From Pseudomonadota bacterium (lineage in GTDB: Bacteria; Desulfobacterota; Desulfovibrionia; Desulfovibrionales; Desulfomicrobiaceae), in the NCBI GenBank assembly GCA_023393525.1, contig JAEWKZ010000055.1:1-64000 (forward strand): a DNA stretch of 64,000 nucleotides, written 5' to 3'. A program made the position numbers and the translations under genes. Within the stretch, counting starts at the first letter, position 1. The number at the start of each line of letters is the position of its first letter. Positions 1-9,006 of the stretch are shown here, in pieces. The notes beneath the pieces are model-generated. The model was not told where the DNA came from. It made no database searches and saw only the letters and a list, made by a program, of their open reading frames with translations.

Positions 1-1380
1 TTTCTGGTCGAAATCACTCCGAGGTTACCAACGATGCAGCCCAAAAAATCGGACCGTCAGCGCAGCTTCCTCTGCCCAGATCTGATCGATCAACTCGATC
101 CTCGACACCACCTTCTGGGGTTGGCCAGGGCCATCCCGTGGCAGGTCTTTGAAGACAGTTTTCGTCCCCTTTATGCTACGTCTGGCCGCCCTGCCAAACC
201 CGTCCGGTTGATGGTCGGGCTTCTCATCCTCAAGCAGCTTGAAAACCTCAGCGATGAGCGCGTCGTCGAGATTTGGGTCCAGAACCCCTATTTCCAAGCC
301 TTTTGCGGCCAACAACGGTTCACCTGGAAGCTGCCGTGTGATCCGTCCGAGCTGACCTATTTTCGGCGTCGCATCGGTGAAGACGGTGTGCGCAAGATTT
401 TCGAAGTCTCCGTGACCCTTCATGGCGACAAGGCCAAGGAAGAGGAAGTGGTCGTGGATTCCACCGTGCAGGAAAAAAACATCACCTTTCCCACGGACGC
501 CAAGCTTCTGACCAAGATCGTGACGCGTTGCCGCATCATGGCCAAACAGGAAGACGTCAAACTCCGGCGCAGCTACCAGCGTGAAGTCAAAAAACTGCTG
601 CGTGTCATTCGCTTCAAATCAAAGGGCCGCAAACAGGGTGAGGCCCAGCGAGCGATCAAGCGTTTGCGGACTATTGCCGGAGTCCTGATCCGCGAAATGA
701 AGCGGAAGCTTTCCTCGGAAGCACTTGAGGCCCACCAACAGTCTCTGGATCTCTACGACCGCGTTCAGCGCCAGCAGCGTTCCGATTCCAACAAAATTTA
801 CAGCCTCCATGAACCAGGCGTTTCCTGCATCAGCAAAGGCAAGGCCCACAAGAAATACGAGTTCGGAGCCAAGGCTTCTGTGACCGTGACCAAGACCAGC
901 GGCATCATAGTTGGCGCCTTGTCCTTCCACGACAACCCCTTCGATGGCCATACTCTCCCTGCCGTGCTCACCCAGGTTGAGAGTATCGTGGGCCAAAGAC
1001 CAAGCATGGCGATCTGTGACCGAGGATATCGCGGTAAGCGTCAAATCGGGGCGACCCGCATCGAAATTCCAGAATCAGGCAAAGGTCCAAAAACTGAACA
1101 TGAGAAACGCAAAGCCAGAGAACGCTTTCGCCGCAGGGCCTCCATCGAGCCAATCATCGGTCACCTCAAGAGTGATCACAGGATGATGCGAAATTACCTC
1201 AAAGGGAGGATCGGTGATTCCGTGAACCTCTTCATGGCCTGCGCGGCATTCAATTTCCGGAAGTTCATCCGGTTTCTGTTTTTTTTGTGCCCCAAATTGC
1301 TGTGGCACATTTTTCGACCCAATGTTCGGACGGTACAGGCTTGTGCCTGACGGACCGTTTTTAGAGTTTTTCAGGGCTGA
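1..1380 (+). mobile_element. IS5-like insertion sequence, left end outside window
   Basis: A single transposase gene fills this segment. After its stop the sequence changes sharply from balanced composition to very AT-rich DNA at about 1380, which marks the right end of the element. I searched the first 33 bases for an inverted copy of the right end (the CAGGGCTGAC stretch near 1369) and did not find one, so the left terminal repeat probably lies before base 1. The element sits at the outer edge of the AT-rich accessory region and may mark where it was assembled or rearranged. Confidence 0.7.
34..1350 (+). CDS. IS5-family (DUF772 / DDE) transposase
   Basis: This 438-residue protein has the layout of IS5-group transposases. 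An N-terminal DUF772-like helical domain (about residues 20-125; RLMVGLLILKQLENLSDE, then a PSELTYFRRRIGEDGV block) precedes the DDE catalytic domain. The first acidic residue lies in VVVDSTVQEKNITFPTD. The second is in the MAICDRGYRG motif. The third is the glutamate of ASIEPIIGHLKSDHRM. The full reading frame is intact and all three acidic positions are visible, so it may be active. A basic linker (about residues 185-240) separates the catalytic segments, as in related elements. The transposase moves the IS by cut-and-paste at the DNA level. No accessory genes travel with it. Confidence 0.9.
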   Translation: MQPKKSDRQRSFLCPDLIDQLDPRHHLLGLARAIPWQVFEDSFRPLYATSGRPAKPVRLMVGLLILKQLENLSDERVVEIWVQNPYFQAFCGQQRFTWKLPCDPSELTYFRRRIGEDGVRKIFEVSVTLHGDKAKEEEVVVDSTVQEKNITFPTDAKLLTKIVTRCRIMAKQEDVKLRRSYQREVKKLLRVIRFKSKGRKQGEAQRAIKRLRTIAGVLIREMKRKLSSEALEAHQQSLDLYDRVQRQQRSDSNKIYSLHEPGVSCISKGKAHKKYEFGAKASVTVTKTSGIIVGALSFHDNPFDGHTLPAVLTQVESIVGQRPSMAICDRGYRGKRQIGATRIEIPESGKGPKTEHEKRKARERFRRRASIEPIIGHLKSDHRMMRNYLKGRIGDSVNLFMACAAFNFRKFIRFLFFLCPKLLWHIFRPNVRTVQACA

Positions 1381-1521
1381 CTAAATAAACTTAGAGAATT
1401 AAAAATAAATTTAAGTAATATAAGAACAATATGCTAGATTACAGTTTAATATATTAATAAGCAAAAAAAACGACTGAATTTATTTAAATAACGTATTCAT
1501 AGAAACACACATAGTTAGGAA

Positions 1522-1550
1522 TTGTCTTGCTCATTCAGGTTTGATATAAA
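1522..1550 (+). promoter_or_regulatory. candidate sigma-70 promoter for the defence-like block
   Basis: A TTGTCT hexamer (1522-1527) and a TATAAA hexamer (1545-1550) are separated by exactly 17 bases, 33 bases upstream of the first gene of the block. The surrounding 200 bases are strongly AT-rich, so a chance match is possible. The prediction rests on hexamer similarity and spacing alone. Confidence 0.45.
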
Positions 1551-1582
1551 ATTGCTACCTTTTCCAAGGTTGGAGGCTGTGA

Positions 1583-2125
1583 ATGACAAAATGGTGGAAA
1601 AGAACACAATCAAATGGCAGTAGTAGGCTGCTTGCAGAATATGCGTCTTGGTTTTTAGTTAACTGCCTGATATGCCAACTACCTCTTTTGTTTATGTGGA
1701 TAAATGCCGCTGACAGTTCAAGTATTTTTTCAAATTTTTTATCTTATGTTTTTACGTTTTTGATATCAAGTTACTATGCATTAATGTCGTTAAAGCACGA
1801 TTCATTTAAAGATGGTTGGAATAATGTATATGGTTGGCTTGCAGTGATCTACCTGCTAATCATTTTTGGGATACTGTCTGTATATCCGGATATTAAAAAC
1901 TACAAAGTTAGAAGTATACTAGTTGATCGCCCTCTGATGAGCTATGTATTTTTGCTGGCAATTTCTATATTTTTGTCTTGGAAGCTTTGTGTTCCTGCAC
2001 TCACTGAAAAGTTAAGAAAAATCGTAGAAGAAAAAGAATCAACTAAAAAGTTTCGGCAGGCGGAAGCAATGAGACCAGGAGTTATAATTGATGCTCTAGA
2101 AGGGGACGATAACGATGAGGAATAG
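1583..2125 (+). CDS. small four-helix membrane protein of unknown function
   Basis: The 180-residue product has about four hydrophobic segments, roughly residues 22-42, 49-67, 85-101 and 122-140. They are followed by a charged cytoplasmic-looking tail rich in Lys and Glu that ends in an acidic cluster. I do not recognise the family. The start is supported by a GGAGG site about eight bases upstream. The gene overlaps the following DGQHR gene by 11 bases, so the two are almost certainly co-translated and the membrane protein probably belongs to the same system. Small membrane proteins in such blocks are often effectors or anchors, but nothing in this sequence shows which. Base composition is AT-rich like the rest of the accessory region. 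Confidence 0.75.
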   Translation: MTKWWKRTQSNGSSRLLAEYASWFLVNCLICQLPLLFMWINAADSSSIFSNFLSYVFTFLISSYYALMSLKHDSFKDGWNNVYGWLAVIYLLIIFGILSVYPDIKNYKVRSILVDRPLMSYVFLLAISIFLSWKLCVPALTEKLRKIVEEKESTKKFRQAEAMRPGVIIDALEGDDNDEE

Positions 2126-3455
2126 TCAACTTATAAAAATTGATGGTCGAGAGTATTATGAGATTGAAATTATTTCAATAAATCAAAAAAACAGATCTTT
2201 TTATGTTGCAAAAGTTGATGCTGACCATCTTATCAGTGTGTATACTGTCAAGCCTGTTGAGTACGACATTGAGATTTTATCCGCTCTTGCAAAAGAGTAT
2301 CCAAGTGAAAAATCTTATTACGAGGCTTTAGTTGAAGAAAAGCAAAGTGAAGAATATCCAGATGAGTGGCAACGGCCAGAGAATAAAGATCGAGTCCGGG
2401 ATATTAAAAACTACCTCAATGAAAAAGAATTTTGCTTTTTCCCTAATACAATAATTGTAACATGCGAGTTAGTTAATTCATTTGACGAAAGTTGGGAACG
2501 TATAGATATTGCGAGTCATGCTAAATCGTCTTCATCAATTTTTTCATATTACACTGAGAAAGAAGGATCTAGCTATATCGTAGTTCCAAAGAAGCGTGGT
2601 GCAATACTGATTGTTGATGGTCAGCATCGTGTTCGTGGTTTACAAGAATCAAGTCAGAGTGAAAACTATGAGTTATTGCTATCTTTTCTGATAGGATACG
2701 ATAGGTCTGTTGTTGCAAACCAGTTTTACACAATCAACTATAATCAGAAGCCAGTCAATAAGTCTCTTCTTTATCAGCTCACAAGTCAGTTTAGCAAAGA
2801 GTTAACCGAAGTCACATTTTTTCATAACGTGCTCAAAGCTCTTAATGAAGTTGATAAATCTCCATTTTACAAAAGAATAAAGATGCTTGGTGTAGCTCCC
2901 AAGCCTGGAACAATGATCGATGAAGATAGAGCGCTTATGACAATTTCTCAAGCATTCTTCATCGACTATATGACACCGACAATTGGGAAACGTGCTGTGC
3001 GTGGATATGCGCAGCCAATATTTAGATATTACTACAACATTCCTGAAAAACAGAGTATTATAGTTCAATTTCTAAAAAGATATTTTAATGGAGTGCGTTT
3101 AGAATTTAAAGAGCAATGGAATAATCCTCAGGTCAGTATTATATCTAAAACTCTTGGTGTTGCAGCTTTCATCAAAGTTCTTCCATTAATTTATATTAAA
3201 CTATTTTTTAGTGAGTGGCGAGAAAATCCAGATAATGCGCAAAATATAAAATCAAAAGATTTTAAAAAGATCTTTGAAACAATCGATAAAAATTTATTTT
3301 TAAGAACAGGACCTTATGGTGGGACCACAAGTGCAGGTAGTGTGAGCAAACTAAGAGATGACATAGTTCAGCAGATTGACATATTGAAAAATGAAGATCT
3401 TGATAGTCTGCTTGATAAATACAAAAAGTGGTTTTCAGAAAAAGTTTCGCAGTAA
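2115..3455 (+). CDS. DGQHR-domain protein (DndB-like, ParB/sulfiredoxin-type fold)
   Basis: The hallmark DGQHR motif is at residues 168-172 in the context LIVDGQHRVRGL. It is preceded by the FFPNTIIVTCE strand and followed by the TINYNQKPVNKSL block that characterises DndB and related proteins. In Dnd systems DndB is a regulator that binds at the phosphorothioation locus, and its domain is distantly related to the ParB / DUF262 fold that binds nucleotides. At 446 residues it is longer than the isolated domain. The C-terminal half is mostly helical with no other motif I recognise. No dndC, dndD or dndE lies nearby, so a phosphorothioate role is not supported. An AAGGGGA ribosome site precedes the ATG, and the gene is coupled to the upstream membrane gene. 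It is separated by about 210 bases from the next operon. It is one of four proteins of this broad fold in the block. Confidence 0.85.
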   Translation: MRNSQLIKIDGREYYEIEIISINQKNRSFYVAKVDADHLISVYTVKPVEYDIEILSALAKEYPSEKSYYEALVEEKQSEEYPDEWQRPENKDRVRDIKNYLNEKEFCFFPNTIIVTCELVNSFDESWERIDIASHAKSSSSIFSYYTEKEGSSYIVVPKKRGAILIVDGQHRVRGLQESSQSENYELLLSFLIGYDRSVVANQFYTINYNQKPVNKSLLYQLTSQFSKELTEVTFFHNVLKALNEVDKSPFYKRIKMLGVAPKPGTMIDEDRALMTISQAFFIDYMTPTIGKRAVRGYAQPIFRYYYNIPEKQSIIVQFLKRYFNGVRLEFKEQWNNPQVSIISKTLGVAAFIKVLPLIYIKLFFSEWRENPDNAQNIKSKDFKKIFETIDKNLFLRTGPYGGTTSAGSVSKLRDDIVQQIDILKNEDLDSLLDKYKKWFSEKVSQ

Positions 3456-3667
3456 ATTATGCTAAGACTATTCGATTTGTTCCATAATTTATTGGTGTAT
3501 GTGGCTAGCAATGTACTCTAAAATACACACATTGTGCTGTCATTTTTTTGAGTGCCTTAATCGGTAGACGTGTTTGTTATGAAATAAGCTAGGCTATGAA
3601 CATTTATGTTATGAAGATAATAAAATTGATTACTAATTTAAACAAATTATGACTAGGGAGAGATGGT

Positions 3668-4669
3668 ATGGGCGTCCATAAATTAATTCCCATTGATGAG
3701 ATCGACTTAGATCTGGGGAATCCAAGAATTGCAAGGTTTTTAGAAATATACGGTACGACTCCAAGTGCTCAACAGATAGCATTTGCGCTTCGTGAGGGGG
3801 TCGCAGATGACGATAGCAATGAAACTTCGACAACATTTAGAAGTCTTAAAGAGTCTATCCGTACTAACGGCGGCCTTATTAATCCCATTATTGTGAATAA
3901 AACAAAAAGTGAACACGTTGTTATCGAGGGTAACACAAGGCTTGCTATTTATAAAGAGTTTCAAGAAAGAGGCGTAGAAGGGAATTGGTCTGAAATACCT
4001 TGTTTAGTTCATGAAGACATGAGCGATAAAGAAATCGACGGTATTCGCTTACAAGCCCACCTTGTTGGGGTAAGACCTTGGGACCCCTATTCTAAAGCAA
4101 AGTATTTATCAAAATTAAGAAACGAAAAGCATCTGACATGGAGTGAAATCGTTGATTTTTGTGGGGGGAAAAAAGAAGAAGCGAGTAGGTATATCGCAGC
4201 TTATGAAGATATGGAAGAATATTATCGTCCGCTTGTTGATGATACAGATTTTGATACGACAAGATTTTCAGGTTTTGTTGAATACCAAAAAAAGAACATC
4301 AAAGATGCTCTTATTAGGCATGGCTTTGATAGTTCAGACTTTGCTAAGTGGGTAAAAAGCAATAAATTGTTTCCGTTGAATACTGTTAGAAAGTTACCGA
4401 TAATATTGGATAACCCTCAAGCCAAAGAATTATTTCTTAAAAAAGATGCTAAAGCAGCATTGAAAGTTCTAGATAGCCCTATAACTGATGTTAACTTTGA
4501 GTCTATTAGTATCAAGGAACTTGCAAAAATTTTAACTAAGAAATTGCGAGTGATTGAAGGGTTAACCATGCGTGAGTATAAGGCAGATTCGAATCATCCT
4601 GAGTATCAAGCTTTGCTTGATCTGAAGGTAGACCTTGATGATACTATTGATATGGTCGAAGGAAATTGA
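3668..4669 (+). CDS. ParB N-terminal domain protein, paralogue 1
   Basis: The 333-residue product has a ParB-type nucleotide-binding core. An LGNPR turn lies near residue 17 and a GGLINPIIV strand before the EGNTR motif at residues 87-91, which takes the place of the GERRxRA box of chromosomal ParB. A GVRPWDPYSKAKYL segment starts a helical DNA-binding region, and a RKLPIIL block lies nearer the C-terminus. The same landmarks occur in the two other ParB-like proteins of this block, so the three are diverged paralogues. There is no ParA partner, which argues against plasmid partition. An AGGGAGAG site precedes the ATG. The stop overlaps the next start by one base (TGATG), so translation is coupled to the nuclease gene. 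The role is unknown; nucleotide-dependent sensing or DNA clamping is an inference. Confidence 0.85.
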   Translation: MGVHKLIPIDEIDLDLGNPRIARFLEIYGTTPSAQQIAFALREGVADDDSNETSTTFRSLKESIRTNGGLINPIIVNKTKSEHVVIEGNTRLAIYKEFQERGVEGNWSEIPCLVHEDMSDKEIDGIRLQAHLVGVRPWDPYSKAKYLSKLRNEKHLTWSEIVDFCGGKKEEASRYIAAYEDMEEYYRPLVDDTDFDTTRFSGFVEYQKKNIKDALIRHGFDSSDFAKWVKSNKLFPLNTVRKLPIILDNPQAKELFLKKDAKAALKVLDSPITDVNFESISIKELAKILTKKLRVIEGLTMREYKADSNHPEYQALLDLKVDLDDTIDMVEGN

Positions 4670-5076
4670 TGCTTCACAATGATTTAGTTGCAAGGCTAGT
4701 AGAGTTTGTTTCTGAAAAATGGAACGAATCGATAGTTCAGATGCTTGTTGATCATGGTGTGTCTGGGGCAAAATTAAGGCCACCTAAATTAGGAAGTCAC
4801 ATACCAGATTTGTATGCTAGGTTAGCAAGAGAGACCTGTATTATTGGAGAAGCAAAGACGCCAAGAGACTTTGAGACAGATAGGTCTCAGGAGCAGATTG
4901 TTTGCTTTTTAAGATATGCAGATGAAAATAAGTGTATGTTTATACTCGCGGTTCCGTTCATGTATCATTTAGCTGCATCCGGAAGAATTAAGTATTTAGC
5001 AGTTTCAAATGGTTATAAAATAAATGGTTATATTGTACATGAGCTAGGATTCAGGGTTGTTTGTGCAAATAATTAA
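4669..5076 (+). CDS. small PD-(D/E)XK-like nuclease
   Basis: The 135-residue product carries a recognisable core: PD at residues 46-47 in SHIPDLYAR, then an IIGEAKT strand giving E61-x-K63, and downstream Gln/Glu residues in RSQEQI. This spacing fits a minimal restriction-endonuclease or VRR-NUC-like fold, in which the acidic residues and lysine bind metal and cleave DNA. It lacks a target-recognition domain, so specificity would have to come from a partner; the helicase encoded next is the obvious one. A TTG codon lies one codon upstream, but the ATG at 4669, which shares a base with the preceding stop, is the simpler start. It is coupled on both sides to ParB paralogue 1 and the helicase. 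Confidence 0.7.
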   Translation: MLHNDLVARLVEFVSEKWNESIVQMLVDHGVSGAKLRPPKLGSHIPDLYARLARETCIIGEAKTPRDFETDRSQEQIVCFLRYADENKCMFILAVPFMYHLAASGRIKYLAVSNGYKINGYIVHELGFRVVCANN

Positions 5077-6541
5077 GTTAAAAAAAGAGCCTAATTACAA
5101 GGCAATTCATGATGCTTTTGACTACCAAAGGCGTGCAGCAGACGCTATAAAAGATTTAGAGTACGCTGCTATTTTTCATGAACAAGGTCTTGGTAAATCT
5201 AAAATAGCCATTGACCTGGCATTGACGTGGATTAGCACTGAAATACTCGACACGGTATTGATAGTAACAAAAAAGTCTTTGGTTTCAAATTGGGTAGAAG
5301 AGCTTTCTATTCACAGCCATGTAAAACCCAAAGTACTTATAGGTCAGACATCGCATGATGGGATTATACTGTTAAGTCCAGTTCGAATAATCATTTGTCA
5401 TTACGAGTTGGTAAAAAATTTTGAGTCTTCACTAAAGATGTTTTGCGAGACAAGACGCGTTGGAGTTTTTCTGGATGAATCTCAAAAAATCAAAACACCT
5501 ACATCTTCTCTTGCAAATGCATTTTTTCGTATTTCGTCATACTTTAAAAGAAGAGTGATCATTACAGGAACGCCAATTGCCAACAGGCCATACGATTTAT
5601 GGTCGCAAATTTATTTTTTAGACAGTGGAAAAAGCTTGGGCACGAATTTTAAAGAGTTTAAAAGAGAGTATGACTTAAGCAATGAAATGAGTGAAGACCT
5701 AGAAGCTCAAGATGCATATATCAAATCACTCCAGAATGTGTTCCCCAAAATCAGCAAATTCATCGTCCGAGAAACTAAAAAAGGATGTTCAATCGATCTT
5801 CCGGCAAAAGATTTTTTTTATATTAAATCGACTTGGGAGCCTAGGCAGTGGGACCTGTACAATGATATCAAGGATGATTTCAAGACATATGTAATAAAAG
5901 AGCAACAAGTTATTGAAGAATCTGCTGATGGTATATTAAAGCGAATTTTAAGATTGCAACAAATTTGTTCTATACCTGCATTGATAGATGATAGCTATGC
6001 ACTAAGACCTGGAAAGCTAGATAGCCTTGATGACTTAGTTGATGAAATCGAATCAAGGAGTGAGAAGTTCATTATATGGACACAATTCACTGGAACTGCT
6101 GATTTTCTTTGTAAATATTTGCAGAGTAAAAATGCTAAAAAGGTTACAGGAAGACTTTCGATAGATCAAAGAAATATAAACATTGCAGCTTTTAAGCATG
6201 ATGCTGAAGTGTTATGCTTGGTGGCGACTTATGGAGCTGCAAAAGAAGGACTGACTTTGACTGTTGCGAATAATGCAATTTTTTTTGATCGAAGCTTGAG
6301 TTTGGATGATTATGTTCAATCTCAGGATAGAATTCATCGGATATCCCAGACAAAGAGTTGTAACATATATATTCTTGAGATGGAAAATTCTATTGAAAGA
6401 TGGGTAGATAACCTCATTAATGCAAAGTTGTGCTCAGCTAGCTTGGCATTGCGGGATATTGACATAGAGATGTATGATCAAACCATGTCTTTTGATTTTG
6501 GTAATGAACTTAAAAAAGCTCTTGGAGTCCAGAATGATTGA
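5063..6541 (+). CDS. short SNF2-type (superfamily 2) helicase/translocase
   Basis: About 492 residues from GTG at 5063; a TTG at 5057 is an alternative start. Walker A is GLGKS at residues 42-46 in an EQGLGKSKIAID context. Motif II is DESQ at residues 138-141 and motif III is the TGTPIANRPYDLW block. Motif IV is in KFIIWTQFTGTADF, and motif VI is QDRIHRISQ. These are SNF2-family features, but the protein is only the two-lobed motor, without accessory domains. Such enzymes use ATP to translocate on double-stranded DNA. The start overlaps the end of the nuclease gene and the stop overlaps the next start (ATGATTGA), so nuclease, motor and ParB paralogue 2 are translated together. A motor paired with a small nuclease suggests restriction-like DNA processing, by inference. 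Confidence 0.88.
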   Translation: MQIIKLKKEPNYKAIHDAFDYQRRAADAIKDLEYAAIFHEQGLGKSKIAIDLALTWISTEILDTVLIVTKKSLVSNWVEELSIHSHVKPKVLIGQTSHDGIILLSPVRIIICHYELVKNFESSLKMFCETRRVGVFLDESQKIKTPTSSLANAFFRISSYFKRRVIITGTPIANRPYDLWSQIYFLDSGKSLGTNFKEFKREYDLSNEMSEDLEAQDAYIKSLQNVFPKISKFIVRETKKGCSIDLPAKDFFYIKSTWEPRQWDLYNDIKDDFKTYVIKEQQVIEESADGILKRILRLQQICSIPALIDDSYALRPGKLDSLDDLVDEIESRSEKFIIWTQFTGTADFLCKYLQSKNAKKVTGRLSIDQRNINIAAFKHDAEVLCLVATYGAAKEGLTLTVANNAIFFDRSLSLDDYVQSQDRIHRISQTKSCNIYILEMENSIERWVDNLINAKLCSASLALRDIDIEMYDQTMSFDFGNELKKALGVQND

Positions 6542-7535
6542 TGGTTTTTCTCACACCCATTTTATGATTCAAAAGAAGAAAGTGGAAGTGCTAGAAGGTG
6601 AAATAGACCAAGAGATGTTAAGTTTTTATCCTGAGAATCCAAGGATATATTCGATAGTTTGTTCTGCTGGTGAAACTCCGACACAGGACAAAATTTTTGA
6701 GATATTATCTAAAATGGACCATGTTAAGCGTTTATACCAATCAATAAAGTTGAATGGAGGCCTGACAGATCCAGTAATTGTAAAAAAGGATACCTTGGAA
6801 GTTTTGGAAGGCAATAGTCGTTTAGCTGCATACCGAATGCTTTCCCAGAAAGATCCAATATCGTGGAGCAAGATCTTAGTTCGAGTGTTGCCTAGTGACA
6901 TTAGTGACTCCCAGATATTTTCACTGCTTGGCGAGTATCACGTAAATGGAAAGAAGGATTGGTCTCCTTTTGAAGTTGCAAGTTATGTTTATCGGAGGCA
7001 TGTTAAACATGCGGTCCCCAAAAGCCAAATAGCTACGGAGCTTTCAAAAAGCTCAAAGGCGATTACGCATTTGATTAATGTTGTTCAGTTTATGATGGAT
7101 AAAGGAGAGGAGAACCCTAATCGATGGAGTTACTATGATGAGTATCTAAAGTCTAGAAAGCTAAGCTCTGTCCGGAAAGAGTACCCAGAGCTAGATGCTA
7201 TTGTCGTGGCACAGATTCAAGATGGGCGTATTGCTAAAGCTGCTGATATTCGAGACAAGCTCCCGGTAATCGCAACAAGTAACAGTAAGAACCTCAAAAA
7301 GTATGTTCAAGGTGAAAGAGATTTTTCTCAAGCTTTTGACAGTGCGCAGGCTCAGGGTGCTGATGCTGTTTTTTATTGCAAATTAAAAAGAACACGAGAT
7401 GTCTTTGCAGATACATCAATTGATGAAGAGCTTAGCGGTATGAGCCTTGAGGTTTTAAGAAAGTGCAAGTTTGAGCTACACAAGCTTGAAATGCGCCTGT
7501 CCCAATTGCGCGAAAAGGTAGAGAGGCTTGTTTAA
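6534..7535 (+). CDS. ParB N-terminal domain protein, paralogue 2
   Basis: From the ATG at 6534, which overlaps the helicase stop, the product has 333 residues. An in-frame start further upstream would run through the helicase gene and is less likely. Landmarks match the other paralogues: a PENPRIYSI turn, a GGLTDPVIV strand, EGNSR at residues 92-96, GKKDWSPFEVASYV opening a helical region with a possible helix-turn-helix (SQIATELSKSSKAITHLI), and IRDKLPVI further on. The C-terminus is a leucine- and charge-rich helix that could be a coiled coil. It is the last gene of the rightward operon and ends seven bases short of the convergent radical SAM gene. Its function is unknown; the shared motifs suggest it forms a complex with, or competes with, the other two. 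Confidence 0.85.
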   Translation: MIDGFSHTHFMIQKKKVEVLEGEIDQEMLSFYPENPRIYSIVCSAGETPTQDKIFEILSKMDHVKRLYQSIKLNGGLTDPVIVKKDTLEVLEGNSRLAAYRMLSQKDPISWSKILVRVLPSDISDSQIFSLLGEYHVNGKKDWSPFEVASYVYRRHVKHAVPKSQIATELSKSSKAITHLINVVQFMMDKGEENPNRWSYYDEYLKSRKLSSVRKEYPELDAIVVAQIQDGRIAKAADIRDKLPVIATSNSKNLKKYVQGERDFSQAFDSAQAQGADAVFYCKLKRTRDVFADTSIDEELSGMSLEVLRKCKFELHKLEMRLSQLREKVERLV

Positions 7536-7542
7536 CATGTTT

Positions 7543-9006
7543 TTATTTTATGACTTGCGTATGTTCATTATCATAGTGAGTCATAAATTCTTTTAGCTTT
7601 CCACTTTGCGTGTTTAAGTGCTCTTTGTTAATGCCATCTTTTATCCAGTTCATAACCTCTTGTGCTTCATGTGCTGAAAGAGCTTTGAAGGCTTGTCTCC
7701 ACTCTTTGATATTTGAGTGTTCTAATTCGTAGTAATCTCGGTTGATCAAATAGTGAAATGGCATCCATAGATTCTCGATGAATTCGCTTTCATTTGCTCC
7801 AAATGCTCTGTAAAAGAACCCTTTTCCTTCTTTGTACTCGCGCAAGCTATGAGACACAATTCCATGAGTTGCATTTAGTATAAGTTGTATTGCGCGAATT
7901 TGCCTTTTATGCCATTTCTTTCCAATGTAAGCTCTGTCAGTTTTGTTGATTGGAGAATAGCGCATTGGAAATGAAAATATTTTAACATTTTCATTTCCAT
8001 ATTTTTTAATAATATCAGTGTTTACTTCCATTCGAGCATATAAGTCTTCCGGGCTATCCTTGTAATTGTAAAGCATATAGTTAGAAAGCTTGGTGATTCC
8101 GCATTCAATTGCAAGTTTTGCTTTCTCTTCATATTCATTAGCGAGGTCAACGTTATCAAAAGCAAGGCGTAGTGGATTGATTGCTGTCTTAGAAAGAGCC
8201 TCCATTTTCTCTCTATTAAGTAGTCGAAGATCAACCCCTTGATTGAAATCTACAAACCTGTGCTTGTAAATTTTCCGACCATTTTTTTCGTAGCACATTT
8301 TTTCGCCACAGCCGTATCCACAATCAATAATTTCATCAATAATTTTAAAAAAAGAGTCTGATGCGGCAATGTTGTTATCAAGAAATAATAATCCAGCTCG
8401 ATCCCCAATCTCTTCTCTTAGAATTGAAATTCTTTTTTTAATTGGAATGTAGCTTACATATTTGGGTTCTAATTTCTTGACAGCGCAGAAACTACAGTTA
8501 TTTGGGCAGCCTTTTGTGGAGTATAAGAAAAATGCGTTATCTGTAATCTTGCTATACTTTGCGTTCTCGTTCACTATTTCATAGTCAGGAGGTAGGTTGT
8601 CTATGGTTGGTGAGCAATCTAAAAGGTAATTGTATTTTAAGTTAGTGCGAGCAAGATTTTCTAGGAAAGGGTCTATACTATCTTGTAGTCCACAATGAAT
8701 ATCGATGCCGGTTAATTTTTTTAGCTTTTCTGCGAGCAATGTTGCTGCAATCCCACCAACAGTCATATTCTCAAAATTATATAAGTTTTCAGAGTAGTAG
8801 TTTATCGTGTCTAATAGGTTTTTAAAGTCATAAGTAAATACAGATGTTATGTATATTTTATCCCAAAACTGATCATGAGCATTTTTATTTTTTCCTACAA
8901 CATAAGTGACATCGTCCCCTCTTAGTTTGTGATATCTGGCAAACTTCATTAAGCCCATGGGGGGATATGTTGTGCTGGATTTTGGCTCAACTAGTAATAC
9001 TTTCAT
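7543..9006 (-). CDS. radical SAM enzyme with B12-binding-like N-terminus
   Basis: The 487-residue protein has a radical SAM cluster motif CxxxCxxC in STKGCPNNCSFCAV near residue 170, which binds the 4Fe-4S cluster used to cleave S-adenosylmethionine. The N-terminus (VLLVEPKSSTTYPPMGLMKF) resembles the start of cobalamin-binding domains of B12-dependent radical SAM enzymes, but the lower-ligand DxHxxG motif is absent. A GYGCGEKMCYE segment and further cysteines could hold an auxiliary metal. It is not a QueE-type protein, which would be about half this size. The start codon directly abuts the stop of ParB paralogue 3, so the two form a coupled leftward operon that converges on the helicase operon. 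Modification of a nucleic-acid base or of a partner protein is possible; the substrate cannot be told from sequence. Confidence 0.85.
   Translation of the reverse strand: MKVLLVEPKSSTTYPPMGLMKFARYHKLRGDDVTYVVGKNKNAHDQFWDKIYITSVFTYDFKNLLDTINYYSENLYNFENMTVGGIAATLLAEKLKKLTGIDIHCGLQDSIDPFLENLARTNLKYNYLLDCSPTIDNLPPDYEIVNENAKYSKITDNAFFLYSTKGCPNNCSFCAVKKLEPKYVSYIPIKKRISILREEIGDRAGLLFLDNNIAASDSFFKIIDEIIDCGYGCGEKMCYEKNGRKIYKHRFVDFNQGVDLRLLNREKMEALSKTAINPLRLAFDNVDLANEYEEKAKLAIECGITKLSNYMLYNYKDSPEDLYARMEVNTDIIKKYGNENVKIFSFPMRYSPINKTDRAYIGKKWHKRQIRAIQLILNATHGIVSHSLREYKEGKGFFYRAFGANESEFIENLWMPFHYLINRDYYELEHSNIKEWRQAFKALSAHEAQEVMNWIKDGINKEHLNTQSGKLKEFMTHYDNEHTQVIK

Noticed and set aside
5063..6541. DISARM system based on the SNF2-type helicase
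   Set aside because: No DrmA, DrmB, DrmC or DNA methyltransferase gene is found beside it.
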